Positions 10,521-29,112 of a stretch of 64,000 bases of DNA are shown here, piece after piece. Below the pieces are notes generated by a model. That model was not told where the DNA came from. It searched no databases and saw only the letters and a list, made by a program, of their open reading frames with translations. This DNA is from Nevskiales bacterium (GTDB taxonomy: Bacteria; Pseudomonadota; Gammaproteobacteria; Nevskiales; Nevskiaceae): the NCBI GenBank assembly GCA_028698335.1, contig JAQVDP010000010.1:106332-170331 (forward strand), in the 5' to 3' direction. Every line of letters starts with the position of its first letter. The stretch's first letter is position 1. Made by a program: the position numbers and the translations under genes.

Positions 10521-10535
10521 TCCGAAAAAAGTAAA
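10507..10535 (-). promoter_or_regulatory. Candidate sigma-70 promoter for the S10 cluster
   Basis: On the minus strand, TTTACT (10530-10535) and TAAAAT (10507-10512) are separated by 17 nt. The -10 has five of six consensus bases, the -35 four of six. Initiation near 10500 would give a leader of about 40 nt before rpsJ, too short for the long L4-responsive leader known from E. coli. The -10 lies within the tuf terminator hairpin. Confidence 0.5.
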
Positions 10536-10559
10536 GGGCTAAATTTCAGATCGGCGAAA

Positions 10560-11753
10560 TTATTCGACGATCTTGGTGACGACGCCGGCACCGACGGTGC
10601 GGCCGCCTTCGCGGATGGCGAAGCGTACGCCCTCTTCCATCGCGATCGGCGAGATCAGCTCAACGCTCATCTGAACGTTGTCGCCCGGCATCACCATCTC
10701 CTGCTCGAATTCAATCGAGCCGGTCACGTCGGTCGTGCGGAAGTAGAACTGCGGACGATAGCCCTTGAAGAACGGCGTGTGACGACCGCCCTCTTCCTTC
10801 GTCAGCACGTACACCTCGCCCTCGAACTTCGCGTGCGGCTTGATCGTGCCCGGCTTGCACACCACCTGACCGCGCTCGACGTCTTCCTTCTTGGTGCCGC
10901 GCAGCAGCAGACCCACGTTGTCGCCCGCCTGCCCCTCGTCCAGCAGCTTGCGGAACATCTCAACGCCGGTCACCGTCGTCTTCTGGGTGTCGCGGATGCC
11001 GACAATCTCGACTTCCTCGCCCACCTTCACGATGCCGCGCTCAATACGTCCCGTCACCACCGTGCCGCGGCCCGAGATCGAGAACACGTCTTCGATCGGC
11101 AGCAGGAACGGCTTGTCGGTCTCGCGCTCCGGCTCCGGAATCCAGGTGTCCAGCGCGTTGTACAGCTCTTCAAGCTTCGCAATCCAGGTCGGATCGCCTT
11201 CAATCGCCTTCATCGCCGAGCCACGAACCACCGGCGTGTTGTCGCCGTCGAAGCCGTACTTGCTCAGCAGATCGCGAACTTCCATCTCGACCAGGTCCAG
11301 AAGCTCTTCGTCTTCAACCAGATCGCACTTGTTCAGCCACACCACAATCTTCGGAACGTTGACCTGCTTGGCCAGCAGAACGTGCTCACGCGTCTGCGGC
11401 ATCGGGCCGTCAACCGCCGACACCACCAGAATCGCGCCGTCCATCTGCGCCGCACCGGTGATCATGTTCTTCACGTAGTCCGCGTGTCCCGGGCAGTCAA
11501 CGTGCGCGTAGTGACGCGTCTCGGTCTCGTACTCAACGTGCGAGGTCGCAATCGTCAGAATCTTCGTCGCGTCACGACGGCCCTGCGACTCCGATGCCTT
11601 CGCAACCTGGTCGTACGGAACGTACTCGCCGCCAAACTTGTCCGCCGACACCTTCGTCAGCGCAGCCGTCGTCGTCGTCTTGCCATGATCCACGTGACCG
11701 ATCGTTCCCACGTTCACGTGCGGCTTGTTACGCTCAAACTTTTCCTTCGCCAT
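10560..11753 (-). CDS. tuf: Elongation factor Tu, copy 1 (str-operon copy)
   Basis: EF-Tu delivers aminoacyl-tRNA to the ribosome as a GTPase. The product has 397 residues with G1 [10 protein letters not shown]3 DCPGHADY and G4 NKCD, followed by two beta-barrel domains ending in [13 protein letters not shown]. The protein is identical to copy 2 at 27282-28475, and other reading frames of the two copies also translate identically, so the DNA appears identical over the coding region. The flanks differ immediately outside the gene. It lies 70 nt after fusA. Confidence 0.99.
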   Translation of the reverse strand: MAKEKFERNKPHVNVGTIGHVDHGKTTTTAALTKVSADKFGGEYVPYDQVAKASESQGRRDATKILTIATSHVEYETETRHYAHVDCPGHADYVKNMITGAAQMDGAILVVSAVDGPMPQTREHVLLAKQVNVPKIVVWLNKCDLVEDEELLDLVEMEVRDLLSKYGFDGDNTPVVRGSAMKAIEGDPTWIAKLEELYNALDTWIPEPERETDKPFLLPIEDVFSISGRGTVVTGRIERGIVKVGEEVEIVGIRDTQKTTVTGVEMFRKLLDEGQAGDNVGLLLRGTKKEDVERGQVVCKPGTIKPHAKFEGEVYVLTKEEGGRHTPFFKGYRPQFYFRTTDVTGSIEFEQEMVMPGDNVQMSVELISPIAMEEGVRFAIREGGRTVGAGVVTKIVE

Positions 11754-11823
11754 CTTCGCTTCCTCTACAGATTCTCAAGCTGACCGGTCAGATGTCAGTG
11801 GTAAACAGATATGGATTGCTAAA

Positions 11824-13920
11824 TCAGGACTTCTTCACGAGGTCGGCGGTGACATTCGCCGGCGCTTCCTGGTACTTCTTGAATTCCATCGAGTACGTCG
11901 CTCGGCCCTGCGACATCGAGCGCAGGCTCGTCGAGTAACCGAACATTTCGGACAGCGGCACCTCGGCCCGGACCAACTTGGCGCCGTAGTTGTCATCCAT
12001 GCCGAGGATGACACCGCGCCGGCGGTTCAGGTCGCCCATGACGTCGCCCATGTAGTCTTCCGGCGTCTCGACTTCGACCGCCATGATCGGCTCGAGCAGA
12101 ACCGGACTGGCCTTCGCAGCGCCCTCCTTGAAGCCCATCGAGCCCGCGATCTTGAACGCCATTTCGTTCGAGTCGACGTCGTGGTACGAACCGTCGTAGC
12201 AGGTGACCTTGATGTCCACCATCGGATAACCGGCGACAACACCGGTCTTCATGGCTTCCTGAATGCCCTTGTCGACCGCCGGGACGTACTCCCTGGGGAT
12301 CACGCCGCCCACGATGGCATTGACGAACTCGTAACCGGCACCGGCTTCCTGCGGCTCCAGACGCAGCCAGCAATGACCGTACTGGCCACGGCCGCCCGAC
12401 TGGCGCACGAACTTGCCTTCGGCCTCGACCGAACCGCGGATGGTTTCGCGGTAGGCCACCTGCGGAGCGCCGATATTGGCCTCCACCTTGAATTCGCGCT
12501 TCATGCGGTCAATCAGCACCTCAAGGTGCAGCTCGCCCATGCCGGAGATGATGGTCTGCCCCGACTCCTCGTCGGTCTTGACCCGGAACGAAGGGTCTTC
12601 CTGCGCCAGCTTGTTGAGCGCGATACCCATCTTTTCCTGATCGGACTTGGTCTTCGGCTCGACCGCCTGGCTGATGACCGGCTCCGGAAACTCCATGCGC
12701 TCCAGAATGACCGGCGCATCCTGCGCCGCGAGCGTGGAGCCCGTGTAGACCTCCTTCAGACCGACGCAGGCCGCGATGTCACCGGCGCGGACTTCCTTGA
12801 TCTCCTCGCGGTTGTTCGCGTGCATCTGCAGCAGACGGCCGATACGCTCGGCCTTGCCGTTGCGCGAGTTGTACACACTGTCACCGGAGTTGAGGACACC
12901 GGAGTACACACGAATGAAGGTCAGCTGGCCGACGAAGGGATCGGTCATGATCTTGAACGCCAGCGCGGCAAACGGCTCCTCGTCGGAGGCGTGGCGCTCG
13001 ATGGCCTTTTCCTCGTCCTTGGCGTCGACGCCCTTGATCGCCGGCACTTCGGTCGGCGACGGCAGGTACTCGATCACGGCATCGAGCATTGCCTGAACGC
13101 CCTTGTTCTTGAATGCCGAGCCGCACAGCATCGGCACGACCTCGAGGCCGATCGTGCGCTGGCGCAGCGCCGCCTTGATCTCGTCCTCGGAGAGGTCGCC
13201 CTCTTCGAGATACTTGTTCATCAGCTCTTCGGAGGCTTCGGCAGCGGCCTCGACCAGATTCTCGCGCCACTTCTGGGCGGAATCGGCCAGCTCGGCCGGA
13301 ATGTCGCCATACTCGAACTTGGTGCCCTGGCTGGCCTCGTCCCAGATGATCGCCTTCATCTTGATCAGATCGACCACGCCCTGGAACTTGTCCTCGGCGC
13401 CGATCGGAATGACGACCGGAACCGGGTTGGCGCGCAGCTTGGCGCGCATCTGCTCGTAGACCTTGAAGAAGTCCGCACCGGTGCGGTCCATCTTGTTGAC
13501 GAACGCGAGCCGCGGCACCTTGTACTTGGTCGCCTGGCGCCACACGGTCTCGGACTGCGGCTGCACACCGCCGACCGCGCAGTACAGCATGCACGCACCG
13601 TCGAGCACACGCATCGAACGTTCGACCTCGATCGTGAAGTCGACGTGTCCCGGCGTGTCGATGATGTTGATCCGGTGCTGCTCGAACTGCCCGCCCATGC
13701 CGGTCCAGAACGTGGTGGTCGCAGCGGAGGTGATCGTGATGCCACGCTCCTGCTCCTGCTCCATCCAGTCCATGGTCGCGGCGCCGTCATGCACCTCGCC
13801 GATCTTGTGGTTGATGCCGGTATAGAACAGAACGCGCTCGGTCGTCGTGGTCTTGCCGGCGTCGATGTGCGCGGAGATACCGATATTGCGGTAGCGCTCG
13901 ATAGGCGTCGTGCGGGGCAT
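11824..13920 (-). CDS. fusA: Elongation factor G
   Basis: EF-G is the GTPase that drives translocation and, with RRF, ribosome recycling. The product has 698 residues (E. coli 704). The N-terminal GTPase domain has [21 protein letters not shown] and NKMDRTG. Domains II to V follow, with the domain IV region [20 protein letters not shown] intact. It lies between rpsG (63 nt) and tuf (70 nt), the standard str order. Only one fusA is seen in the window. Confidence 0.99.
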   Translation of the reverse strand: MPRTTPIERYRNIGISAHIDAGKTTTTERVLFYTGINHKIGEVHDGAATMDWMEQEQERGITITSAATTTFWTGMGGQFEQHRINIIDTPGHVDFTIEVERSMRVLDGACMLYCAVGGVQPQSETVWRQATKYKVPRLAFVNKMDRTGADFFKVYEQMRAKLRANPVPVVIPIGAEDKFQGVVDLIKMKAIIWDEASQGTKFEYGDIPAELADSAQKWRENLVEAAAEASEELMNKYLEEGDLSEDEIKAALRQRTIGLEVVPMLCGSAFKNKGVQAMLDAVIEYLPSPTEVPAIKGVDAKDEEKAIERHASDEEPFAALAFKIMTDPFVGQLTFIRVYSGVLNSGDSVYNSRNGKAERIGRLLQMHANNREEIKEVRAGDIAACVGLKEVYTGSTLAAQDAPVILERMEFPEPVISQAVEPKTKSDQEKMGIALNKLAQEDPSFRVKTDEESGQTIISGMGELHLEVLIDRMKREFKVEANIGAPQVAYRETIRGSVEAEGKFVRQSGGRGQYGHCWLRLEPQEAGAGYEFVNAIVGGVIPREYVPAVDKGIQEAMKTGVVAGYPMVDIKVTCYDGSYHDVDSNEMAFKIAGSMGFKEGAAKASPVLLEPIMAVEVETPEDYMGDVMGDLNRRRGVILGMDDNYGAKLVRAEVPLSEMFGYSTSLRSMSQGRATYSMEFKKYQEAPANVTADLVKKS

Positions 13921-13983
13921 GTCGAAACTCGGTGTGGCGGGGAGCCGGAGCCCCCGTTATAAAAGAAAAAGAAGACCCTGGGA

Positions 13984-14478
<495 letters not shown>

Positions 14479-14524
14479 TCAGGCGCGGCGGACGCCACGC
14501 CTTACTCGGGCGAAGGGCCCGTTC

Positions 14525-14917
14525 TTACTTCTTGGCGGCTGCGCCGTCCTTGGGACGCTTCGCACCGTACTTGGAGCGGCCCTGACGGCGCTTGTCGATG
14601 CCCGCGCAATCGAGCGAGCCGCGCACCGTGTGGTAGCGCACACCGGGAAGATCCTTGACACGACCGCCGCGGATCAGCACGACGGAGTGCTCCTGAAGGT
14701 TGTGCCCCTCACCACCGATGTACGAGATGACCTCGAAACCGTTGGTCAGGCGCACCTTGCACACCTTGCGCAGTGCCGAGTTCGGCTTCTTCGGCGTGGT
14801 GGTATAGACGCGCGTGCAGACGCCACGCTTCTGCGGCGATCCCGCCAGGGCCGGCACCTTGTTCTTGGCTTCAAGGGTGCTGCGGCCTTTGCGCACTAAC
14901 TGGTTGACTGTTGGCAC
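14525..14917 (-). CDS. rpsL: 30S ribosomal protein S12, GTG start
   Basis: S12 controls decoding fidelity. I chose the GTG at 14917, because translation then begins (f)[14 protein letters not shown], the invariant family N-terminus, with GGGAAG a few bases upstream; a TTG at 14941 would add eight unrelated residues. The product has 130 residues (E. coli 124), with a short extra basic tail ([11 protein letters not shown]). The streptomycin sites [13 protein letters not shown] and [16 protein letters not shown] look wild type. Confidence 0.96.
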   Translation of the reverse strand: MPTVNQLVRKGRSTLEAKNKVPALAGSPQKRGVCTRVYTTTPKKPNSALRKVCKVRLTNGFEVISYIGGEGHNLQEHSVVLIRGGRVKDLPGVRYHTVRGSLDCAGIDKRRQGRSKYGAKRPKDGAAAKK

Positions 14918-14986
14918 GTTTTGGACTTCCCGGCTTGACAAAGAAAAGACGCACCCTCCTTTGAGGGCCGTCGGGAAAGGGCGCGC

Positions 14987-15015
14987 ATGATAATGGTCGG
15001 CGCAAGCGCCGTCAA
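14987..15015 (-). promoter_or_regulatory. Strong sigma-70 promoter for the str operon (rpsL)
   Basis: On the minus strand, TTGACG (15010-15015) and TATCAT (14987-14992) are separated by exactly 17 nt, with five of six consensus bases in each box. A transcript start near 14980 would give a leader of about 60 nt to the rpsL GTG. The -35 sits at the apex of an imperfect palindrome (15001-15025). Confidence 0.75.
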
Positions 15016-15025
15016 CGGCCTTGCG
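15001..15025. repeat. Nested inverted repeat across the str promoter -35
   Basis: CGCAAG (15001-15006) pairs with CTTGCG (15020-15025), and inside them CCGT pairs with ACGG. The -35 hexamer of the str promoter lies at the centre, so the structure could be an operator. Its function is not known. Confidence 0.5.
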
Positions 15026-15028
15026 TCA

Positions 15029-15053
15029 ATTTGTCGCTGCGCAAGCGACAAAT
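15029..15053. repeat. Perfect 9-bp inverted repeat upstream of the str promoter
   Basis: ATTTGTCGC (15029-15037) and GCGACAAAT (15045-15053) flank a seven-base centre containing TGCGCA. It lies 13 nt upstream of the -35. It has no T-tract on the minus strand, so it is not a convincing terminator and could be a protein-binding site or an RNA hairpin. Confidence 0.6.
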
Positions 15054-15100
15054 CCCATTCCGGCAACCGCACCACCCGCTGGCACGGCGCCTGCCCCGCC

Positions 15101-15128
15101 CCTTCCCCGGCGCGGACGCCGGGGAAGG
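15101..15128 (-). terminator. Perfect 12-bp hairpin just after rpoC
   Basis: CCTTCCCCGGCG (15101-15112) and its complement (15117-15128) form a 12-bp stem with a four-base loop, beginning 14 nt past the rpoC stop. There is no U-tract on the minus strand, so it may act as a transcript 3' end stabiliser or with Rho rather than as a classic intrinsic terminator. Confidence 0.5.
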
Positions 15129-15142
15129 ACGGGATCGACTTC

Positions 15143-19417
<4,275 letters not shown>

Positions 19418-19447
19418 CGGTGACTCCTGAATTCGATCGCCCGTGCC

Positions 19448-23599
<4,152 letters not shown>

Positions 23600-23714
23600 C
23601 GGATACCTCTGTCGTCGGTTGCGCGTGTTGCGCGTCTACAAACCCAAACCGCTGATCGACCCCGTTACGGGCGAGATCAGGGGTTTGAATTCGCCTCTCT
23701 GTCCTGCATCAGCA

Positions 23715-23748
23715 GCGAAAGGCCGGGGGCCATGCCCCCAGCCTTCGC
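23715..23748 (-). promoter_or_regulatory. Attenuator/processing hairpin between rplL and rpoB
   Basis: A long, nearly perfect stem (GCGAAGGC then TGGGGGC pairing with GCCCCC then GGCCTTTCGC) closes a loop of about three bases. It starts 31 nt after the rplL stop. In E. coli this junction has a partial terminator and an RNase III site that lower rpoBC relative to rplJL. The position suggests the same role; the sequence alone does not distinguish attenuation from processing. Confidence 0.6.
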
Positions 23749-23779
23749 CGGATCTCTGCGAAGCGCAGATGCCAAGGTC

Positions 23780-24157
23780 TTACTTCAGCTCGACCTTGCC
23801 GCCCGCTTCTTCGATCTTCTTCTTCATCTCTTCGGCACCCGCCTTGTCGACGCCTTCCTTGACCGTCTGCGGCGCACCTTCGACCAGGTCCTTGGCTTCC
23901 TTCAGACCCAGGCCGGTGATTTCGCGGACGACCTTGATGACGGCGACCTTCTTGGCAGCGTCGATGCCGGCCAGCACGACCGTGAACTCGGTCTGCTCTT
24001 CGACCGGGGCAGCGGCAGCAGCCGGACCGGCGGCGGCGACCGCAACCGGGGCGGCGGCGGTGACGCCGAACTTGTCTTCCATCATCTTGACCAGATCCAC
24101 CACGTCCATCACGGACATGTTGGCGATCGCGTCAAGAATTTCTTCCTTCGTAGCCAT
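23780..24157 (-). CDS. rplL: 50S ribosomal protein L7/L12
   Basis: L7/L12 forms the multimeric stalk that recruits translational GTPases. The product has 125 residues (E. coli 121). The N-terminal dimerisation helices ([20 protein letters not shown]) are followed by an Ala/Pro/Val-rich hinge and a C-terminal domain with [20 protein letters not shown]. It lies 55 nt after rplJ. Confidence 0.98.
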   Translation of the reverse strand: MATKEEILDAIANMSVMDVVDLVKMMEDKFGVTAAAPVAVAAAGPAAAAAPVEEQTEFTVVLAGIDAAKKVAVIKVVREITGLGLKEAKDLVEGAPQTVKEGVDKAGAEEMKKKIEEAGGKVELK

Positions 24158-24212
24158 GTTTAATTAACTCCAACAAAGTGTGGGAAAGCCAGTTTTTGGA
24201 ACTTGAACGAGA

Positions 24213-24740
24213 TCAGGCCGCGCCCTTCTGATCGGCGACGGCCTGGACCGTGCGCACGAACTGAGCGGTGGGCTCGGCCAACGTCCGGACGAACTTGCCG
24301 ATAGGCGCCTGCATGGTGCCCATGAGCATCGCGATGGCCTGCTCCTTGGTCGGCAGCGACGCCAGACGCTCGAGGTCCTGCGGACCATAGAGCGTGCCGC
24401 CGACTGCAACGGCCTTGACGACCATCACATCGTTCGCCTTGACGAAATCCTTCAGCAGTCGTCCGACCGCACCCGGATCCTCCAGCGAGAATCCCAGCAC
24501 GAGCGGGCCGACCAGCGCGGGCAGCAGGCACTCGAACTCGGTACCCGCCAACGCCCGACGCGCCAGCGTGTTCTTGACCACGTGCAGGTAGACGCCGCTT
24601 TCACGGGCCTTTGCACGCAGTTCGTCGAACTTGCCGGCCGACAGGCCGCGGTACTCGGTCGCAACGGCCGAGAGCGCGCGCTTGGCGACTTCGTTCACTT
24701 CCGCAACCAGGGCTTTTTTGTCTTCCAGCTTAAGCGCCAT
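24213..24740 (-). CDS. rplJ: 50S ribosomal protein L10
   Basis: L10 anchors the L7/L12 stalk and, as the L10-L12 complex, represses its own mRNA in E. coli. The ATG at 24740 (MALKLEDKKALVAEV) has AGGAG seven bases upstream and gives 175 residues (E. coli 165); an upstream ATG at 24767 is less likely. The N-terminal RNA-binding domain has VVKNTLARRAL. The C-terminal helix for L12 dimers follows. Confidence 0.97.
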   Translation of the reverse strand: MALKLEDKKALVAEVNEVAKRALSAVATEYRGLSAGKFDELRAKARESGVYLHVVKNTLARRALAGTEFECLLPALVGPLVLGFSLEDPGAVGRLLKDFVKANDVMVVKAVAVGGTLYGPQDLERLASLPTKEQAIAMLMGTMQAPIGKFVRTLAEPTAQFVRTVQAVADQKGAA

Positions 24741-24956
24741 CAGAACTCCTAGTCGCTCTCCAAACATGGGATCGGATCCGGAGGATCTTCACCCGCCTTT
24801 TCGGTGCTCAAGACACCGTCTGCGTATGCGGCTTTCGCCTTTAACGTCCGGAAGCAAGCTTCCTTCCTACATACGGTCTTCGACGCATGGCTCTCGCCAC
24901 ACTTCAAAGTCTTCATCGCGGCGGACCGATCAGGCTGGCCCGCCGCGTCACATCTC
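24741..24956 (-). promoter_or_regulatory. Leader of rplJ-rplL (probable L10-L12 autoregulatory site)
   Basis: This 216-nt spacer between rplA and rplJ has no convincing gene. It contains a stem in which GCGGCGGGCC pairs with GGTCCGCCGC soon after the rplA stop, then AG-rich single-stranded stretches and the rplJ ribosome-binding site. A long structured leader at this position binds L10(L12)4 in E. coli. The assignment rests on position and length; I did not match the exact binding motif. Confidence 0.5.
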
Positions 24957-25652
24957 TTATTCCGGCAGCGAACCGACGTCGACGCGGACACCTGGGCCCA
25001 TCGTCGTCGACAGGGTCATCTTCTTGATGTAGACGCCCTTCGAAGTCGCCGGCTTGGCCTTGCGCACATCGCGCATGACCGCAACCAGGTTCTCCTTGAT
25101 CTTGTCCGCCTCGAAATCGATGGCGCCGATCGAGCAGTGGATGATGCCGGCCTTGTCGGTCCGGAACTTGGCCATACCGGCCTTGGCGTTCTTCACCGCG
25201 GTAGCGACGTCCGGCGTCACCGTGCCGGTCTTCGGGTTCGGCATCAGGCCCCGCGGGCCGAGCAGCTGGCCCAGAGCACCGACAACGCGCATCGCGGCCG
25301 GCTCGGAGATGACGACCTGATAGCTCAGATCACCCTCCTTCATCGCCGCTGCGAGGTCGTCCATGCCGACCGCATCGGCGCCGGCGGCCTTGGCGGCCTC
25401 GGCCTTCTCGCCCTGCGCGAACACCGCGACGCGGACGGACTTGCCGCTGCCGTGCGGCAGCACCGTGGAACCACGCACGTTCTGATCGGACTTCTTGGCA
25501 TCGATGCCAAGATTCACGGAGACGTCGACCGACTCCTTGAACTTGGCGGTTGCGCAGTCCTTGATCAGCTGGATCGCCTGATCGAGGTCGTAGACCTTAC
25601 CCTGCTCGAGCTTCTCGGCGAGGGCCTTCTGACGCTTCGTGATCTTCGCCAT
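24957..25652 (-). CDS. rplA: 50S ribosomal protein L1
   Basis: L1 forms the mobile E-site stalk and, in E. coli, represses rplK-rplA translation. The product has 231 residues (E. coli 234). It has the [13 protein letters not shown] motif and the domain II segment [15 protein letters not shown], ending with the [14 protein letters not shown] stretch. It starts 3 nt after rplK, so the two are coupled. Confidence 0.98.
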   Translation of the reverse strand: MAKITKRQKALAEKLEQGKVYDLDQAIQLIKDCATAKFKESVDVSVNLGIDAKKSDQNVRGSTVLPHGSGKSVRVAVFAQGEKAEAAKAAGADAVGMDDLAAAMKEGDLSYQVVISEPAAMRVVGALGQLLGPRGLMPNPKTGTVTPDVATAVKNAKAGMAKFRTDKAGIIHCSIGAIDFEADKIKENLVAVMRDVRKAKPATSKGVYIKKMTLSTTMGPGVRVDVGSLPE

Positions 25653-25655
25653 GAC

Positions 25656-26087
25656 TTAGCCCTCCACCACATCGACGCCCATCGAACGGGCGGAACCGGC
25701 AATCATCATGCAAGCGGCGTCCAGGCTGCTTGCGTTGAGGTCATCCATCTTCAGCTTGGCGATCTCTTCGATCTGCGCACGGGTGATCTTGCCGACCTTC
25801 TTGGAGTTCGGCGTCGCCGAGCCCGATTTCAGGCCGATGGCCTTCTTGATCAGAACCGCAGCCGGCGGGGTCTTGGTGATGAACGTGAACGAACGGTCCG
25901 AGTAGACCGTGATCACGACCGGGATCGGCATCCCCGGCTCCATCTTCTGCGTGGCGGCATTGAACGCCTTGCAGAATTCCATGATGTTGACGCCGTTCTG
26001 ACCCAGCGCGGGACCGACGGGCGGTGCGGGGTTGGCCTTGCCTGCAGGAATCTGCAGCTTGATGTAGGCCGAGACTTTCTTTGCCAT
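25656..26087 (-). CDS. rplK: 50S ribosomal protein L11
   Basis: L11 lies in the GTPase-associated centre and is needed for RelA activation. The product has 143 residues (E. coli 142), starting [20 protein letters not shown], with the proline-rich [19 protein letters not shown] region. The 79-nt spacer after nusG contains a small GC hairpin (26144-26157) that might serve as an L1 target. A ribosome-binding site AGGAG precedes the ATG. Confidence 0.98.
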   Translation of the reverse strand: MAKKVSAYIKLQIPAGKANPAPPVGPALGQNGVNIMEFCKAFNAATQKMEPGMPIPVVITVYSDRSFTFITKTPPAAVLIKKAIGLKSGSATPNSKKVGKITRAQIEEIAKLKMDDLNASSLDAACMMIAGSARSMGVDVVEG

Positions 26088-26166
26088 GACTACTCCTAGG
26101 TGGGTACGAACGCCCGATCAGGGCTCCCCGTTGAAATCCGCGGCGCCCCGAGGGGCGGCCACGACA

Positions 26167-26700
26167 TCAGGCCTTTTCGACCTGAGAGAATTCCAGCTCG
26201 ACGGGCGTCGAACGCCCGAAGATCAGAACCGCCACACGCAGGCGATTCTTCTCGTAGTTGACTTCCTCGACGACGCCGTTGAAGTCGGCGAACGGACCTT
26301 CCTTGACCCGCACCGCCTCGCCCGGCTCGAACAGCGTCTTCGGCTTCGGCTTTTCGACCGATTCGGTGACGCGGTTGAGGATCGCGGCGGCCTCCTTGTC
26401 GGAGATCGGGGCAGGCCGGTCCGGCGTACCGCCGATGAAGCCCATGACCTTGGGCGTCGACTTCACCAGATGCCAAGTGTCCTCGTTCATGTCCATCTGG
26501 ACCAGAACGTAGCCCGGGAAGAACTTGCGCTCGGTGGTGCGCTTGACGCCATCCCGGATCTCGACGACCTCTTCGGTCGGCACTAGGATGTCACCGAACT
26601 GCTCCTGCAGCCCGGCGCGTGCGATGCGCTCCTTGAGCGCCTTCATCACACTGTTTTCGTACTGCGAATACGCATGCACGACATACCAGCGCTTGCTCAT
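26167..26700 (-). CDS. nusG: Transcription termination/antitermination factor NusG
   Basis: NusG binds RNA polymerase through its N-terminal domain and Rho or S10 through its C-terminal KOW domain. The ATG at 26700 ([18 protein letters not shown]) gives 177 residues (E. coli 181), 2 nt after the secE stop; the frame stays open to 26883 but this overlaps secE. The KOW motif ([20 protein letters not shown]) is intact. Confidence 0.98.
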   Translation of the reverse strand: MSKRWYVVHAYSQYENSVMKALKERIARAGLQEQFGDILVPTEEVVEIRDGVKRTTERKFFPGYVLVQMDMNEDTWHLVKSTPKVMGFIGGTPDRPAPISDKEAAAILNRVTESVEKPKPKTLFEPGEAVRVKEGPFADFNGVVEEVNYEKNRLRVAVLIFGRSTPVELEFSQVEKA

Positions 26701-26702
26701 GG

Positions 26703-27092
26703 TCACGCCCCCCGTCCGGTCAGCGTCTCGACGCCCCACAGCAACAGGGAATCCAGCCCCCAGAGCAGCAGCGCCATGATCAGGACGACGACGGCGATCA
26801 TCAACGTTGCTTGGATGCTTTCCTGCTTGCTCGGCCAGACGATCTTGCGCATCTCGATGCGCGATCCGACGACATAACCCCACAGGGTCTTGCCCAGCGC
26901 AGTCTGGTACGCCAGCGCAAGGCCCACCGCGGCGCCACCCAGCAGGATCAACACGCGCACGAGGGCATTGAACTGCACCTCGTAGTAGTAGAAAGCGAAC
27001 ATGCCCCCCAACAGCGCCACCGCAGCAGCAAGCAGGAGGGCCGTATCCTTGTGAGAGGAAACAGCTTTTTGTTCAGTGGTTTGGACGTCCAT
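26703..27092 (-). CDS. secE: Protein translocase subunit SecE
   Basis: SecE clamps the SecY channel. The ATG at 27092 ([20 protein letters not shown]) gives 129 residues with three hydrophobic segments, the long gammaproteobacterial form (E. coli 127). The essential cytosolic amphipathic helix has [19 protein letters not shown] before the last membrane helix. It follows tRNA-Trp by 39 nt and is almost joined to nusG. Confidence 0.97.
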   Translation of the reverse strand: MDVQTTEQKAVSSHKDTALLLAAAVALLGGMFAFYYYEVQFNALVRVLILLGGAAVGLALAYQTALGKTLWGYVVGSRIEMRKIVWPSKQESIQATLMIAVVVLIMALLLWGLDSLLLWGVETLTGRGA

Positions 27093-27131
27093 GAACTCGG
27101 TCCGGCTCCACGGGATGCTGCACGCCACGGA

Positions 27132-27207
27132 TGGCAGGGCGGGAGGGTTTCGAACCCCCAACCTGCGGTTTTGGAGACCGCCGCTCTACCAGTTGAGCTA
27201 CCGCCCT
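27132..27207 (-). tRNA. tRNA-Trp (CCA anticodon)
   Basis: A complete 76-nt cloverleaf with a 7-bp acceptor (AGGGCGG/CCGCCCT), D arm with GCTCAACTGGTAGAGC, anticodon loop CTCCAAA reading CCA, T arm with GGTTCGAAACC, discriminator G and encoded CCA. It lies between tuf and secE, as in Pseudomonas and many other Gammaproteobacteria. Confidence 0.98.
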
Positions 27208-27230
27208 AGCGTGAGATACCGCAGAAAGCC

Positions 27231-27264
27231 AAAAAGGGGCGCGGATTGTAGGGAATCCGCGCCC
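27231..27264 (-). terminator. Intrinsic terminator after tuf copy 2
   Basis: A perfect 11-bp stem (27237-27247 with 27254-27264), six-base loop, then a run of five T on the minus strand. It is the strongest terminator seen in the superlocus and separates the tRNA-tuf transcript from tRNA-Trp-secE-nusG, though readthrough is possible. Confidence 0.88.
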
Positions 27265-27281
27265 ACAAGTCAAAGGTCGGC

Positions 27282-28475
27282 TTATTCGACGATCTTGGTG
27301 ACGACGCCGGCACCGACGGTGCGGCCGCCTTCGCGGATGGCGAAGCGTACGCCCTCTTCCATCGCGATCGGCGAGATCAGCTCAACGCTCATCTGAACGT
27401 TGTCGCCCGGCATCACCATCTCCTGCTCGAATTCAATCGAGCCGGTCACGTCGGTCGTGCGGAAGTAGAACTGCGGACGATAGCCCTTGAAGAACGGCGT
27501 GTGACGACCGCCCTCTTCCTTCGTCAGCACGTACACCTCGCCCTCGAACTTCGCGTGCGGCTTGATCGTGCCCGGCTTGCACACCACCTGACCGCGCTCG
27601 ACGTCTTCCTTCTTGGTGCCGCGCAGCAGCAGACCCACGTTGTCGCCCGCCTGCCCCTCGTCCAGCAGCTTGCGGAACATCTCAACGCCGGTCACCGTCG
27701 TCTTCTGGGTGTCGCGGATGCCGACAATCTCGACTTCCTCGCCCACCTTCACGATGCCGCGCTCAATACGTCCCGTCACCACCGTGCCGCGGCCCGAGAT
27801 CGAGAACACGTCTTCGATCGGCAGCAGGAACGGCTTGTCGGTCTCGCGCTCCGGCTCCGGAATCCAGGTGTCCAGCGCGTTGTACAGCTCTTCAAGCTTC
27901 GCAATCCAGGTCGGATCGCCTTCAATCGCCTTCATCGCCGAGCCACGAACCACCGGCGTGTTGTCGCCGTCGAAGCCGTACTTGCTCAGCAGATCGCGAA
28001 CTTCCATCTCGACCAGGTCCAGAAGCTCTTCGTCTTCAACCAGATCGCACTTGTTCAGCCACACCACAATCTTCGGAACGTTGACCTGCTTGGCCAGCAG
28101 AACGTGCTCACGCGTCTGCGGCATCGGGCCGTCAACCGCCGACACCACCAGAATCGCGCCGTCCATCTGCGCCGCACCGGTGATCATGTTCTTCACGTAG
28201 TCCGCGTGTCCCGGGCAGTCAACGTGCGCGTAGTGACGCGTCTCGGTCTCGTACTCAACGTGCGAGGTCGCAATCGTCAGAATCTTCGTCGCGTCACGAC
28301 GGCCCTGCGACTCCGATGCCTTCGCAACCTGGTCGTACGGAACGTACTCGCCGCCAAACTTGTCCGCCGACACCTTCGTCAGCGCAGCCGTCGTCGTCGT
28401 CTTGCCATGATCCACGTGACCGATCGTTCCCACGTTCACGTGCGGCTTGTTACGCTCAAACTTTTCCTTCGCCAT
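27282..28475 (-). CDS. tuf: Elongation factor Tu, copy 2 (tRNA-linked copy)
   Basis: Same 397-residue product as the copy at 10560-11753, apparently identical in DNA as well. It lies downstream of tRNA-Tyr, tRNA-Gly and tRNA-Thr in one presumed transcript, the tufB position of E. coli and Pseudomonas. The GTPase motifs [17 protein letters not shown] and NKCD are unchanged. The two copies differ only in flanks: this one has its own terminator 18 nt after the stop codon. Confidence 0.99.
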   Translation of the reverse strand: MAKEKFERNKPHVNVGTIGHVDHGKTTTTAALTKVSADKFGGEYVPYDQVAKASESQGRRDATKILTIATSHVEYETETRHYAHVDCPGHADYVKNMITGAAQMDGAILVVSAVDGPMPQTREHVLLAKQVNVPKIVVWLNKCDLVEDEELLDLVEMEVRDLLSKYGFDGDNTPVVRGSAMKAIEGDPTWIAKLEELYNALDTWIPEPERETDKPFLLPIEDVFSISGRGTVVTGRIERGIVKVGEEVEIVGIRDTQKTTVTGVEMFRKLLDEGQAGDNVGLLLRGTKKEDVERGQVVCKPGTIKPHAKFEGEVYVLTKEEGGRHTPFFKGYRPQFYFRTTDVTGSIEFEQEMVMPGDNVQMSVELISPIAMEEGVRFAIREGGRTVGAGVVTKIVE

Positions 28476-28743
28476 CTTCGTCGTCTCCGATTTCTTGATC
28501 GATCACGCAGTCATCAGGCCCCAGCGGGCAAAAAACAGCCGTAGGCAGCCGGAGCACCCTTTCAAGGGGCTACCGACCGCCGTTTGATTCGGCCCACCGC
28601 CCCACTGGGGACGACAAGCTGCCCTGCCGGACCGGGCTCGAATCAGAACAGATCCGAACCATGCCCCAACGTCCCGCCGATGCGAAACCGCAGAGCCATC
28701 GAGCCCCGGAACCCGCCATGCAGCCTCCGACACCCGAAAAAAC

Positions 28744-28819
28744 TGGTGCCCACGAATGGAATCGAACCATCGACCTCACCCTTACCAAGGGTGTGCTCTA
28801 CCGACTGAGCTACGTGGGC
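28744..28819 (-). tRNA. tRNA-Thr (GGT anticodon)
   Basis: A 76-nt cloverleaf with acceptor GCCCACG/CGTGGGC, D arm with GCTCAGTCGGTAGAGC, anticodon GGT in loop TTGGTAA, T arm with GGTTCGATTCC, discriminator A and encoded CCA. It is the tRNA nearest to tuf, about 270 nt upstream of it. Confidence 0.98.
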
Positions 28820-28857
28820 AACGCGTACAACCTTTACAGCAACCGCCTTGCGGCGTC

Positions 28858-28931
28858 TGGAGCGGGTGAAGGGAATCGAACCCTCGTCGTAAGCTTGGAA
28901 GGCTTCTGCTCTACCATTGAGCTACACCCGC
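28858..28931 (-). tRNA. tRNA-Gly (TCC anticodon)
   Basis: A 74-nt cloverleaf with acceptor GCGGGTG/CACCCGC, D arm GCTCAATGGTAGAGC, anticodon TCC in loop CTTCCAA, discriminator T and encoded CCA. The top pair of the anticodon stem is a G-A mismatch and the outer T-stem pair is G-T; similar tRNA-Gly genes occur widely in Proteobacteria, so it is probably functional. Confidence 0.97.
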
Positions 28932-28987
28932 TTCACGCCGCTACCCCACCCCCGATGATGACGCCGCGCGCCACACCGGATAAGGCG

Positions 28988-29073
<86 letters not shown>

Positions 29074-29112
29074 GAGCCAACTTGCGCGCCTACGGCCCGC
29101 AAGGAGCCGCGT

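Noticed and set aside
14917..14941. TTG at 14941 as the rpsL start
   Set aside because: It would add eight residues not found in S12; the GTG at 14917 restores the invariant N-terminus.
27501..28544. Open frame opposite tuf, also seen opposite the other tuf copy
   Set aside because: The frame is conserved only because the two tuf genes are identical; it is not an independent gene.
28858..28931. tRNA-Gly as a pseudo-tRNA because of its G-A stem mismatch
   Set aside because: All other stems, the anticodon and the encoded CCA are intact, and it lies in the conserved tRNA-tuf transcript.
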